A stretch of 64,000 nt of DNA from an uncultured Clostridia bacterium. Its GTDB lineage: Bacteria; Bacillota; Clostridia; Oscillospirales; Ruminococcaceae. Where the stretch lies: the NCBI GenBank assembly GCA_947589035.1, contig CANPYZ010000003.1, positions 1-64,000 of the forward strand, given 5' to 3'. The notes beneath the pieces are model-generated. The model worked only from the letters and a program-made list of their open reading frames with translations, searched no databases and had not been told where the DNA came from. Numbering within the stretch: position 1 is the stretch's first letter; the number at the start of each line of letters is the position of its first letter. Both the position numbers and the translations under genes were made by a program. Positions 32,472 through 40,969 of this stretch are shown here, piece by piece.

Positions 32472-33050
32472 TCAAACGTTTACTCCAAAATTTTTGCCTA
32501 AAGCGTAAAGCCCGCCGGCAAACCCTGAACCAATGGCGTTAAATTTCCATTCGCCATTGTGGCGGTATAACTCACCAACAACAATTGCTGTTTCCACGGA
32601 AAAGTCTTCCCCTAAGTCGAAACGAATTAATTCTATTCCGTTCGTTTCGTCTAATACGTGAATGTACGCATTGCTGACTTGTCCGAAATTCTGGCAGCGG
32701 GTTTCCGCATCGTAAATCGTTACCGTGAAATCAATTTTTGCAATGTTCGCCGGAACTTTGCTTAAATCTACTTTCAGGACTTCGTCATCGCCTTCCCCTT
32801 CACCAGTCAGGTTATCTCCGGTGTGAATGACTGAACCGGATTTGTGTTTCAGATTATTGTAGAATACAAAATCTTCATCACTGGTGACTTTTCCATTGGC
32901 ATCTAACAGAAATGCCGCTGCATCAAGGTCAAAATCTGCTCCGCCGTCGTACTGGTTTACGTCCCAGCCCAGCCCGACGATTAATTTTGACAAACCGGGG
33001 TTACCTTTGGTCAGTTCAACTTTCTGACCTTTCATTAAATTTACTGGCAT
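32472..33050 (-). CDS. TerD family protein, canonical (4)
   Basis: A 192-aa TerD protein with [14 protein letters not shown] and [15 protein letters not shown] place the start at 33050 ([15 protein letters not shown]), because GGAGGG lies 7 nt upstream; the start at 33065 would include it. It is the first TerD gene after the calcium ATPase, which makes a calcium-handling link likely. Confidence 0.92.
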   Translation of the reverse strand: MPVNLMKGQKVELTKGNPGLSKLIVGLGWDVNQYDGGADFDLDAAAFLLDANGKVTSDEDFVFYNNLKHKSGSVIHTGDNLTGEGEGDDEVLKVDLSKVPANIAKIDFTVTIYDAETRCQNFGQVSNAYIHVLDETNGIELIRFDLGEDFSVETAIVVGELYRHNGEWKFNAIGSGFAGGLYALGKNFGVNV

Positions 33051-33073
33051 AAATTTTCCCTCCAATAATTTCT

Positions 33074-33098
33074 ATTTTCACAGCTTACGCTGTAAAAT
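33074..33098 (-). other. hairpin between Ca-ATPase and TerD genes
   Basis: ATTTTACAGC and GCTGTGAAAAT pair on the minus strand around GTAA with one bulge. No T run follows, so it probably adjusts mRNA processing or stability between the two genes rather than terminating. Confidence 0.45.
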
Positions 33099-33104
33099 TC
33101 AAGT

Positions 33105-35780
33105 TTATTTTTTTTCCGGTGATTCTGAATTTTTCCCACTGTTCACAATCAATTTCCGGATTAAATCTAACGGAATAATGGTTAATGCCATAATTAACAC
33201 AATCGCCCATTCTTTTCCGTTCATGCCGTAACATCTCAGCACCTGACCGCCGACATAAGTCATAATGACCTGCACTAAGGCAATTCCGCCCATGACTTTC
33301 AGGAAGCCTTTATTTTCCATAATATGGTCGAATAAGTTTAATTTTTCCGTTCTGGCGTTAAAGGCATTCACTACGGCAATTAAAATAAAGAATGCAAAAT
33401 ATCCTGTTAATAAATAAGATTTTTCGATTGTTCCGTCTGCGGCTAATTCGTCCGGTCTGAACCAATTCTTCATAAAGTCTGACAGAATAAAGAATAAACT
33501 TAACCCGAATGACCAGATTGCACCGGTGAGAATTTCCGTCCACATATATTTGCTGACAATGGCTTCATCACGGCGTTTCGGCTTTTCGTTCATGTATTCC
33601 TTCAACGCTGGTTCACCGCCGAATGCTAACGCTGCGAGTGTGTCCATAACCAAATTTACCCACAAAATTTGTATAATCGAAAGCGGATGGTCAATTCCTA
33701 ATAACGGACAAATGAAACTTACTAACACAGCGGCTACATTGATTGTCAACTGGAAAATAATAAATTTCCGAATGCTGTTGAAAATTGTTCTGCCGAATAA
33801 AATTGCTTTTTCGATAGATAAGAAGTTATCATCTAAAATGACAATTTCGCTTGCCTCTTTGGCAACTTCCGTTCCTCCGCCCATAGCAAAGCCAACATCG
33901 GCTTTTTTCAGTGCGGGAGAATCGTTCACGCCGTCGCCAGTCATTCCGACAACTAATTCCAATTCTTGCGCAAGACGAACTAAACGGCTTTTATCTGTTG
34001 GCAAGGCTCTTGCGACAACACGCAATTTCGGCATAATTTTCTTCACGTCTGCGTCAGACATGGCAGCGAGTTCATCAGAAGTCAAACGAACGTCGTCTTC
34101 ACTTCGAATAATTCCGGCTTCTTTCGCAATGGCTACAGCAGTTTCTTTCCGGTCGCCTGTAATCATAATGACTTGCACGCCGGCTTTCTGTACTTGTGCA
34201 ATGGCTTCAATGGATTCCGGTCTGACATCGTCACGAATGCCTGTAATGCCGACTAAAGTCCATTCACCTGCCGGTAATCCGTCCTGTGTAATTCCGCCGT
34301 CACTAATCGCAAAAGCTAATACACGAATTGCTCTGACGGCTAATTCATCAATTTTTTTCGTCATGACTTCTGCATTAAATGGCTGTTTTTTGCCTTCTGC
34401 ATCATAATAATATTTACATCTGTTAATAATTTTTTCTGGTGCGCCTTTAATTAACGTTCCCGTGACAACGCCTTCCACTTGCGCTAAGGAAAATTTATTC
34501 GTACTGTTGAACGGCACTGTATCAATAATTTTCACTGCGTCATTATTTTCTACATGCTTAACATAATTTAATAATGCCCGTTCTGTCATATTTCCGCCGA
34601 CGGCTTGCCGTTTTTCGCCTTGTCCGGAAATGACTGCGCTTGTATTGCTGAAAATGCTGACTCTCATCAACAAGGCTTGTTTTTCGCCGATTGCTGAATA
34701 ACTGTCGTAAGCATTGCCGGCTCCGTCTGTGTAATTCACAACTTCTAATTGTCCTTTAGTAATTGTTCCGGTTTTATCACTCATCAGTAAATTTAAACTT
34801 CCGGCTGTTTCAATTCCGGAAATTTTTCTGACAAGAACGTTTTCTTTCAGCATTTTCCCCATATTCTGCGCCGAAACAATCGCAATCATTAACGGCAAGC
34901 CTTCCGGCACTGCCATAACGATAATAATGACAGCTAAAATTACTGCCTCTACTAAGTCAGTGAAAATTCCTGTTACATCGCTGAAATAAGCCGCTCCGCC
35001 TGCCTGAACTATCTGCTGAATCATGAAAGCTAACGCAATTGCTCCGCCGCCTGCATACCCGAAAATGCTAATCTGATTGGCTAATTTTCCGAGTTTTAAT
35101 TTTAATGGCGTGTCACGGTCTTCATCTGTCTGTAATTCTTTCGCAATTTCGCCGTAAATGGTTTTATCTCCGACAGTTGTCGTCTGCATTACTGCATTAC
35201 CGGAACAAACCACCGCACCACGGAAAACCTTATTCGGATGTAAGAAATCTTTACTTGTTCCGGCTTCTTCTGTCACTGTTTCTACAGGAGATTTTTTCGC
35301 CTCTTCCGATTCGCCATTCAGAACAGACTGGTCAACTTTAATATTTCCGTCAATCAATACGCCGTCTGCGGGAATTTTATCTCCAGACTGCAACAGCACC
35401 GCATCGCCGACAACAATTTCATCAATAGGAATTTCGACAATTTCCCCGTTCCGGTAAACTTTACATTTAATTTGTGAAGCCTCCGCCTGAAGTGCCTGGA
35501 AAGCGTTTTCATTCCGGTATTCCGAAAACGTCGAAACAAGCGTTGCAATTAAAATTGCTGCGGCAATTCCAACTGTTTCAATCCAGTCCGCCCTGCCCAT
35601 AATGGCAAAAACGACATTGATAATCAGGGCAACAAGCAGAATTTTAATCATCGGGTCATTGAAATTTCCCAATAATTTTTGCCAAAACGTTTCAGAAGCC
35701 TGTTCTGACATTTTGTTACTGCCGTATTTGTTTCGGGATTCTTCTACTTGTTTGTCACTCAAACCAGTTATTTCTTTCAT
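33105..35780 (-). CDS. P-type calcium-transporting ATPase
   Basis: An 891-aa type IIA/B P-ATPase. An N-terminal cation-ATPase domain precedes TM pairs; the dephosphorylation loop is LNGESEEAKK and the TM4 ion motif is VMAVPEGLPLMIAIV. The phosphorylation site is SDKTGTITKG, the nucleotide region KGAPEKIINRC, and the hinge GMTGDGVNDSPALKKADVG. Six C-terminal TM segments follow. It exports Ca2+, or possibly another divalent ion, at ATP cost. It heads the operon with four TerD genes; TerD proteins bind Ca2+, so it may set the Ca2+ level they sense. GGAGAG precedes the start. Confidence 0.9.
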   Translation of the reverse strand: MKEITGLSDKQVEESRNKYGSNKMSEQASETFWQKLLGNFNDPMIKILLVALIINVVFAIMGRADWIETVGIAAAILIATLVSTFSEYRNENAFQALQAEASQIKCKVYRNGEIVEIPIDEIVVGDAVLLQSGDKIPADGVLIDGNIKVDQSVLNGESEEAKKSPVETVTEEAGTSKDFLHPNKVFRGAVVCSGNAVMQTTTVGDKTIYGEIAKELQTDEDRDTPLKLKLGKLANQISIFGYAGGGAIALAFMIQQIVQAGGAAYFSDVTGIFTDLVEAVILAVIIIVMAVPEGLPLMIAIVSAQNMGKMLKENVLVRKISGIETAGSLNLLMSDKTGTITKGQLEVVNYTDGAGNAYDSYSAIGEKQALLMRVSIFSNTSAVISGQGEKRQAVGGNMTERALLNYVKHVENNDAVKIIDTVPFNSTNKFSLAQVEGVVTGTLIKGAPEKIINRCKYYYDAEGKKQPFNAEVMTKKIDELAVRAIRVLAFAISDGGITQDGLPAGEWTLVGITGIRDDVRPESIEAIAQVQKAGVQVIMITGDRKETAVAIAKEAGIIRSEDDVRLTSDELAAMSDADVKKIMPKLRVVARALPTDKSRLVRLAQELELVVGMTGDGVNDSPALKKADVGFAMGGGTEVAKEASEIVILDDNFLSIEKAILFGRTIFNSIRKFIIFQLTINVAAVLVSFICPLLGIDHPLSIIQILWVNLVMDTLAALAFGGEPALKEYMNEKPKRRDEAIVSKYMWTEILTGAIWSFGLSLFFILSDFMKNWFRPDELAADGTIEKSYLLTGYFAFFILIAVVNAFNARTEKLNLFDHIMENKGFLKVMGGIALVQVIMTYVGGQVLRCYGMNGKEWAIVLIMALTIIPLDLIRKLIVNSGKNSESPEKK

Positions 35781-35807
35781 AGTTTTCTCTCCAATGTATT
35801 GAATTTA

Positions 35808-35858
35808 GGCGAATACGCCTTTATGGGATATTATACCACATTCGCCGAAAAAAAACAA
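35808..35858 (-). promoter_or_regulatory. promoter of Ca-ATPase/TerD operon with inverted repeat
   Basis: Minus-strand TTGTTT (35858-35853), 17-bp spacer, TATAAT (35835-35830). A 7-bp inverted repeat, GGCGAAT (35808-35814) and ATTCGCC (35840-35846), brackets the -10 box and could be an operator. Confidence 0.65.
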
Positions 35859-35984
35859 GTTTTTTTCTTAACTTTTCTTAACTTTTTTTTAAAATTCTTA
35901 AATTCATCATTTTTCACAAGTAAACTCTTATAATTTTGTTAAACATGACTATTTTCTGTGCAGAAAAATTTTTTCAAAAAAGAA

Positions 35985-36013
35985 TTGCCTTTTTTCTTGA
36001 AATGTGTTACAAT
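35985..36013 (+). promoter_or_regulatory. promoter of purL
   Basis: TTGCCT (35985-35990), 17-bp spacer ending TGTGT, TACAAT (36008-36013). Confidence 0.65.
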
Positions 36014-36062
36014 AGAATTAAACAGATTTTTTCTGTAAAATTTCAAAAAGGAGGACAAGTTA

Positions 36063-39000
36063 ATGTCTGTTTTCCGTGTTTATGTCGAAAAAAAACCTGC
36101 TTACGCCGTTGAAGCAAAATCTGTTCTTAACGATTTGCGAACGGCTCTCCGCCTGAACATTTCTAATGTTCGCATTCTTAACCGCTATGACGCTGACCAT
36201 CTTTCAGAAGAAGATTTCCAAAAGGCAATTCCCACTGTTTTTTCTGAACCGGCTGTTGATAATGTCTATTCCCAAATGCCGGAAATTTCCGAAACAGATA
36301 AACTTTTCGCTGTGGAATTTCTCCCGGGACAATTCGACCAGAGAGCGGACAGCTGCGAACAGTGCATTCAGATTCTTACCCAGAAAGAACGCTGCCGTGT
36401 GAGAAATGCAAGAATTTACATTCTTTCAGGCGTTGATTCTGATGCAGATTTCGCACAAATTAAACACTATTTAATTAACCCTGTTGAATGCCGAGAGGCT
36501 TCTCTTAACCGGTTCAAAACTTTAGATACAGAATATGATATTCCCGAAACAGTGGAAACATTAGAACGGTTTATTGATTTGAATGAAGCCGGTCTGAATA
36601 AATTCATTCAGGAATTTGGGCTTGCTATGGATTATGATGATTTATTATTCTGTCAGAATTATTTCCGTAATACGGAACACCGTGACCCGACAATTACTGA
36701 AATCCGCATGATTGACACTTACTGGAGCGACCACTGCCGGCACACGACTTTTTTAACGAATATTCAGAACGTAGATATTCCTACTGACTATATCCGAAAA
36801 ACTTATGATAAATATTTAGAAGACAGAAAATCCCTCGGCAGAGAAAATAAACCCTTAACGTTAATGGATTTAGCAACTATGGGCGCAAGAAAATTAAAAG
36901 CTGACGGTTTATTGGATTCCCTTGACGAAAGCGAAGAAATTAACGCTTGCTCCGTGAAAATTAAAGCAAACATCGACGGCGAACTCGCCGACTGGATTTT
37001 AATGTTTAAAAATGAAACGCATAACCACCCCACGGAAATTGAACCGTTCGGCGGTGCGGCAACTTGTCTTGGCGGTGCAATTCGTGACCCGCTTTCCGGT
37101 CGGTCTTATGTTTATCAGGCTATGCGTGTAACTGGTGCAGCAAATCCATTAGTTCCCGTGGAAGATACCATTCAGGGAAAACTCCCACAAAGAAAAATTA
37201 CTGTTGGTGCAGCGAATGGTTACAGTTCCTACGGAAATCAAATCGGCTTAGCTACTGGTCATGTTGCGGAAATTTATCACCCGGGCTACACAGCAAAACG
37301 CCTTGAAATCGGTGCTGTACTCGGTGCAGCTCCTGCAAAGAATATCCGCCGTGAAAAGCCTGTTGCCGGTGATGTGGTGATACTTTTAGGAGGGAAAACC
37401 GGAAGAGATGGCTGCGGCGGTGCAACGGGTTCTTCTAAATCGCACACTTTACAATCACTTGAATCCTGCGGAGCGGAAGTGCAGAAAGGTAATCCGGCAG
37501 AAGAACGGAAATTACAGCGTTTATTCCGGAATCCTGAAGTAACGGCAATGATTAAGCGTTGTAATGATTTCGGGGCTGGCGGTGTTTCCGTGGCAATCGG
37601 TGAATTAACGGACGGACTAATTATTGACCTCGGTGCTGTTCCGAAAAAATATGACGGCTTAGACGGAACAGAAATTGCCATTTCCGAATCTCAGGAAAGA
37701 ATGGCAGTGGTTGTTTCTCCTCAGGACGCTGAAAAATTCATTCAGCTTGCTGCCCTTGAAAATTTACAGGCAACTAAAGTGGCTGATGTTGTTTCTGAAC
37801 CCCGTTTAATGATGCACTGGAACGGCAAAACAATTGTGAATTTATCCAGAGAATTTTTAAATTCCAACGGCGCACCGAAATATACAGATATTCGCATTGA
37901 ACCGCCTGTAGAAGATACTTCCGACATTCCGGAAAATTCCCCTTCCAGCTGGTCGGAAATGATGGCTGATTTAAACGTTTGTTCACAGAAAGGTCTTGTG
38001 GAAAAATTCGATTCCACAATCGGAGCAGGAACAGTGTTAATGCCTTACGGCGGCGCATATCAAATGTCACCTTCTCAGGCAATGGCTTGTAAACTTCCTG
38101 TTCTTGACGGAGAAACAGACACTTGTTCTCTAATGGGTTGGGGCTATAATCCTAATATCAGCATGAGAAGTCCTTACCACGGCGCAATGCTTGCCGTCAT
38201 TGAATCCGTTGCGAAAGTCATTGCTGCCGGAGGGAAACGTTCCCAATGCTGGCTGACATTTCAGGAATATTTCGAACGTACTCAGAATAATCCGGAACGT
38301 TGGGGAAAGCCTTTATCTGCTTTATTAGGCGCATATCAGGCACAATTAGAATTATCCTGCGGTGCAATTGGCGGTAAAGATTCCATGTCAGGTACTTTCG
38401 AACAAATCGACGTTCCGCCGACATTAGTTTCTTTCGCTGTTTCTGTGGCAAATTCCGGTAAAATCGTTTCCACGGAATTTAAATCCTCCGGAGATAAAGT
38501 CATTCTCTTAACGCCTGATTACGATGAAAATCATCTTCCCATTTTCGACAGCGTACGGAAAATTTTCGACCAGATGGAAAAAATTATTTCTGACGGACGT
38601 GCAAAAGCTGTCTGGACTTTAGGCTATTCCGGTGTAGCGGAAGGTATTGCGAAAATGGCTATGGGCAATAAATTAGGCTTTCAATTTTCCGGCGCAGTTT
38701 CTTCCGAAACGCTGTTTAAGCCTTGTTATGGCGGTTTCCTCGTGGAACTCGACGGCGAACCTTCCGATTCTGAAACAGTTCTCGGTCAGGTCATTGAAGA
38801 GTATAAAATTTATACTTTAGATTATTCTGTTTCCCTTGAATCGCTCCAGAGAATTTGGGAAGAAAAATTAGAATCTGTTTTCCCCTGCCGAATGAAAACC
38901 ACTACAGAAACGCCTGAAATTTATGCATTCCATGCTGAACGGCGTGCCGCTCCGGCTGTGCATTATGCTAAACCCCGTGTATTCATTCCGGCATTCCCCG

Positions 39001-39767
39001 GAACGAACTGCGAATATGATTCCGCTAAGGCTTTCGCTAAAGCCGGCGCAATTCCTGAAATTCTCGTTATCCGGAATCTTTCTGCTTCTGATATTGAAGA
39101 TTCCGTGAAAATTGCTGCTGAAAAAATTTCCCAGTCGCAAATGATTATGATTCCAGGGGGCTTTTCCGGCGGTGACGAACCGGAAGGAAGCGGAAAATTC
39201 ATTACAGCCTTTTTCCGGAATCCAGCAGTCAAAGACGCTGTGCATGAACTTTTACAAAAGCGTGACGGCTTAATGTTAGGCATTTGCAACGGTTTCCAGG
39301 CTTTAGTGAAACTCGGACTTGTGCCATTCGGGGAAATTACCGACATGACGGAAAATTCCCCGACATTAACATTTAACCAGATTGCCCGTCATCAGTCCAT
39401 GATGGTGAATACAAGAATTGCTTCTGATTTGTCACCGTGGCTTTCTTCCTGGAAAACAGGCGATATTCACGCTGTGCCAATTTCCCACGGTGAAGGGCGT
39501 TTCGTTGCTCCGGAAAGCCTCATTCAGAAACTCGCCGCTAATGGGCAGATTGCTACACAATACGTTGACCTGAACGGAAAACCAACCATGGACATTCGCT
39601 ATAATCCGAATACTTCCATGAGTGCAATTGAAGGCATTACTTCCCCTGACGGCAGAATTTTAGGGAAAATGGGACACAGCGAACGGAAAGGATTTGACAT
39701 TTGTAAAAATGTTCCTGGTGAAAAAGACCAGCAAATTTTCGAAAACGGCGTAAACTATTTCTTATAA
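36063..39767 (+). CDS. purL: phosphoribosylformylglycinamidine synthase, single chain
   Basis: A 1234-aa purine synthesis enzyme combining synthetase and glutaminase. It converts FGAR, ATP and glutamine to FGAM. The ATP/synthetase part includes YWSDHCRHTTF, FKNETHNHPTEIEPFGGA and the second half FGAGGVSVAIGE. The C-terminal amidotransferase has PGTNCEYDSAKAF, the Cys nucleophile in LGICNGFQAL and His in ISHGEGRF. The long single-chain form is common in Ruminococcus and Clostridia, unlike the split PurLQS of Bacillus. AAGGAGG lies upstream; no other pur genes are adjacent. Confidence 0.95.
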   Translation: MSVFRVYVEKKPAYAVEAKSVLNDLRTALRLNISNVRILNRYDADHLSEEDFQKAIPTVFSEPAVDNVYSQMPEISETDKLFAVEFLPGQFDQRADSCEQCIQILTQKERCRVRNARIYILSGVDSDADFAQIKHYLINPVECREASLNRFKTLDTEYDIPETVETLERFIDLNEAGLNKFIQEFGLAMDYDDLLFCQNYFRNTEHRDPTITEIRMIDTYWSDHCRHTTFLTNIQNVDIPTDYIRKTYDKYLEDRKSLGRENKPLTLMDLATMGARKLKADGLLDSLDESEEINACSVKIKANIDGELADWILMFKNETHNHPTEIEPFGGAATCLGGAIRDPLSGRSYVYQAMRVTGAANPLVPVEDTIQGKLPQRKITVGAANGYSSYGNQIGLATGHVAEIYHPGYTAKRLEIGAVLGAAPAKNIRREKPVAGDVVILLGGKTGRDGCGGATGSSKSHTLQSLESCGAEVQKGNPAEERKLQRLFRNPEVTAMIKRCNDFGAGGVSVAIGELTDGLIIDLGAVPKKYDGLDGTEIAISESQERMAVVVSPQDAEKFIQLAALENLQATKVADVVSEPRLMMHWNGKTIVNLSREFLNSNGAPKYTDIRIEPPVEDTSDIPENSPSSWSEMMADLNVCSQKGLVEKFDSTIGAGTVLMPYGGAYQMSPSQAMACKLPVLDGETDTCSLMGWGYNPNISMRSPYHGAMLAVIESVAKVIAAGGKRSQCWLTFQEYFERTQNNPERWGKPLSALLGAYQAQLELSCGAIGGKDSMSGTFEQIDVPPTLVSFAVSVANSGKIVSTEFKSSGDKVILLTPDYDENHLPIFDSVRKIFDQMEKIISDGRAKAVWTLGYSGVAEGIAKMAMGNKLGFQFSGAVSSETLFKPCYGGFLVELDGEPSDSETVLGQVIEEYKIYTLDYSVSLESLQRIWEEKLESVFPCRMKTTTETPEIYAFHAERRAAPAVHYAKPRVFIPAFPGTNCEYDSAKAFAKAGAIPEILVIRNLSASDIEDSVKIAAEKISQSQMIMIPGGFSGGDEPEGSGKFITAFFRNPAVKDAVHELLQKRDGLMLGICNGFQALVKLGLVPFGEITDMTENSPTLTFNQIARHQSMMVNTRIASDLSPWLSSWKTGDIHAVPISHGEGRFVAPESLIQKLAANGQIATQYVDLNGKPTMDIRYNPNTSMSAIEGITSPDGRILGKMGHSERKGFDICKNVPGEKDQQIFENGVNYFL

Positions 39768-39792
39768 TTCTTATCATTCTAAAATCAAAAAT

Positions 39793-39827
39793 AATACCGG
39801 AACAACTTTTGCTGTTCCGGTATTTTT
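39793..39827 (+). terminator. bidirectional terminator after purL
   Basis: ATACCGGAACA (39794-39804) pairs with TGTTCCGGTAT (39813-39823), followed by TTTT. It also serves the convergent methyltransferase gene. Confidence 0.85.
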
Positions 39828-39839
39828 CACGGTAAATCA

Positions 39840-40946
39840 TTATAAATAGCTATATAATTGGCAAGCAATCATGCCATTATATAATTTCCGGCGTTTGTCG
39901 GCTTTCTTTCCGAAATATGTTTCAAATTCCTTGTCCGCACAAATAATATGCGCTGGCTTTTGCAAAACGTTTCCCATTGTGCGGTAAATTCTTCTTGCTT
40001 CCGTTTGTTCTAACATTCTTTCCCCGTAGGGCGGATTGCAAATTGTTACCCATTCAGGATTCGCTTTGAACTTCTGAATATTTTTTTGTTCCACGTGGAG
40101 CAATTTTTCCACGCCGGCTTTTTTCGCATTCGCAAGCGTTAAAGCAACCGCTTCCGCATCAACATCATAGCCGAATGCCTGAAAATCAACTTGAGTGTCA
40201 ATTTTTTCTAAGGCTTCCGCCCTTGCCTCCTGCCAGACTTTTTCGGGAATGCATGACCATTGTTCCGCTATAAATCTTCGATTTAATCCAGGCGCAATAT
40301 GACAGGCACGCATTGCCCCCTCAATCAGAAATGTTCCGCTTCCGCAAAATGGGTCAGCAATCATCATATGACTTCTTAATTTCGCTAAATCTAATATGCC
40401 TGCTGCAAGTGTTTCCCGAATTGGGGCAAGATTCGCCTTCCGGCGGTAACCTCTTTTGTGCAGTCCTTCTCCGCTGGTATCTAAATAAATGGTCACCTGA
40501 TTTTTCAGAATAGTGAATTGAATCTGGTGTAAACTTCCCGTTTCCGGCAAAAACCCTGAATAATGATACGCTTTCTGTAAACGCTTTACAGCGGCTTTTT
40601 TCAGAATTTTCTGGCAAGCTGGTATACTGGTTAATTGAGAATCAATGCTGTGACCTTTTACGGGGAAAGCATCTTCTTTTCCGATAAAATTTTCTAATTC
40701 TGCTTTTGCCATGCCTTCAAATAATTCTTCAAAAGTTTTTGCTTGATATTGCGCTAACACAATTTGCACCCGTTCCGCTGTCGAAAGCTGAATATTCGTT
40801 TTCGCTAATGTTTCGAAATTCCCTTCCCAGTACACTCTGCCGTCCTGAATGGTAATATTTTCCCCTCCTGCACGGGTCACTTCGAATTTTAATACTTTCT
40901 CTAATCCGAAATGACACGGTGCGGAAAATTTTATTTTCTCGTTCAA
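39840..40946 (-). CDS. THUMP-domain RNA guanine methyltransferase (RlmL/YpsC type)
   Basis: A 368-aa SAM-dependent methyltransferase. The N-terminal ~160 residues are a ferredoxin-like/THUMP region. The Rossmann part has the SAM motif DPFCGSGTFLIEGA and the catalytic NPPYGERM (N-P-P-Y of N2-guanine methyltransferases). It probably makes m2G in 23S rRNA. The start is TTG at 40946, with GAGAG 7 nt upstream. It follows the PBP1a gene by 23 bp and is likely co-transcribed. Confidence 0.85.
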   Translation of the reverse strand: MNEKIKFSAPCHFGLEKVLKFEVTRAGGENITIQDGRVYWEGNFETLAKTNIQLSTAERVQIVLAQYQAKTFEELFEGMAKAELENFIGKEDAFPVKGHSIDSQLTSIPACQKILKKAAVKRLQKAYHYSGFLPETGSLHQIQFTILKNQVTIYLDTSGEGLHKRGYRRKANLAPIRETLAAGILDLAKLRSHMMIADPFCGSGTFLIEGAMRACHIAPGLNRRFIAEQWSCIPEKVWQEARAEALEKIDTQVDFQAFGYDVDAEAVALTLANAKKAGVEKLLHVEQKNIQKFKANPEWVTICNPPYGERMLEQTEARRIYRTMGNVLQKPAHIICADKEFETYFGKKADKRRKLYNGMIACQLYSYL

Positions 40947-40969
40947 TGTTTCGCTCTCTTTCTTAAAAT

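Noticed and set aside
33526-34407. 293-codon plus-strand frame opposite the Ca-ATPase gene
   Set aside because: The minus-strand ATPase motifs are continuous through this stretch; the opposite frame is a shadow.
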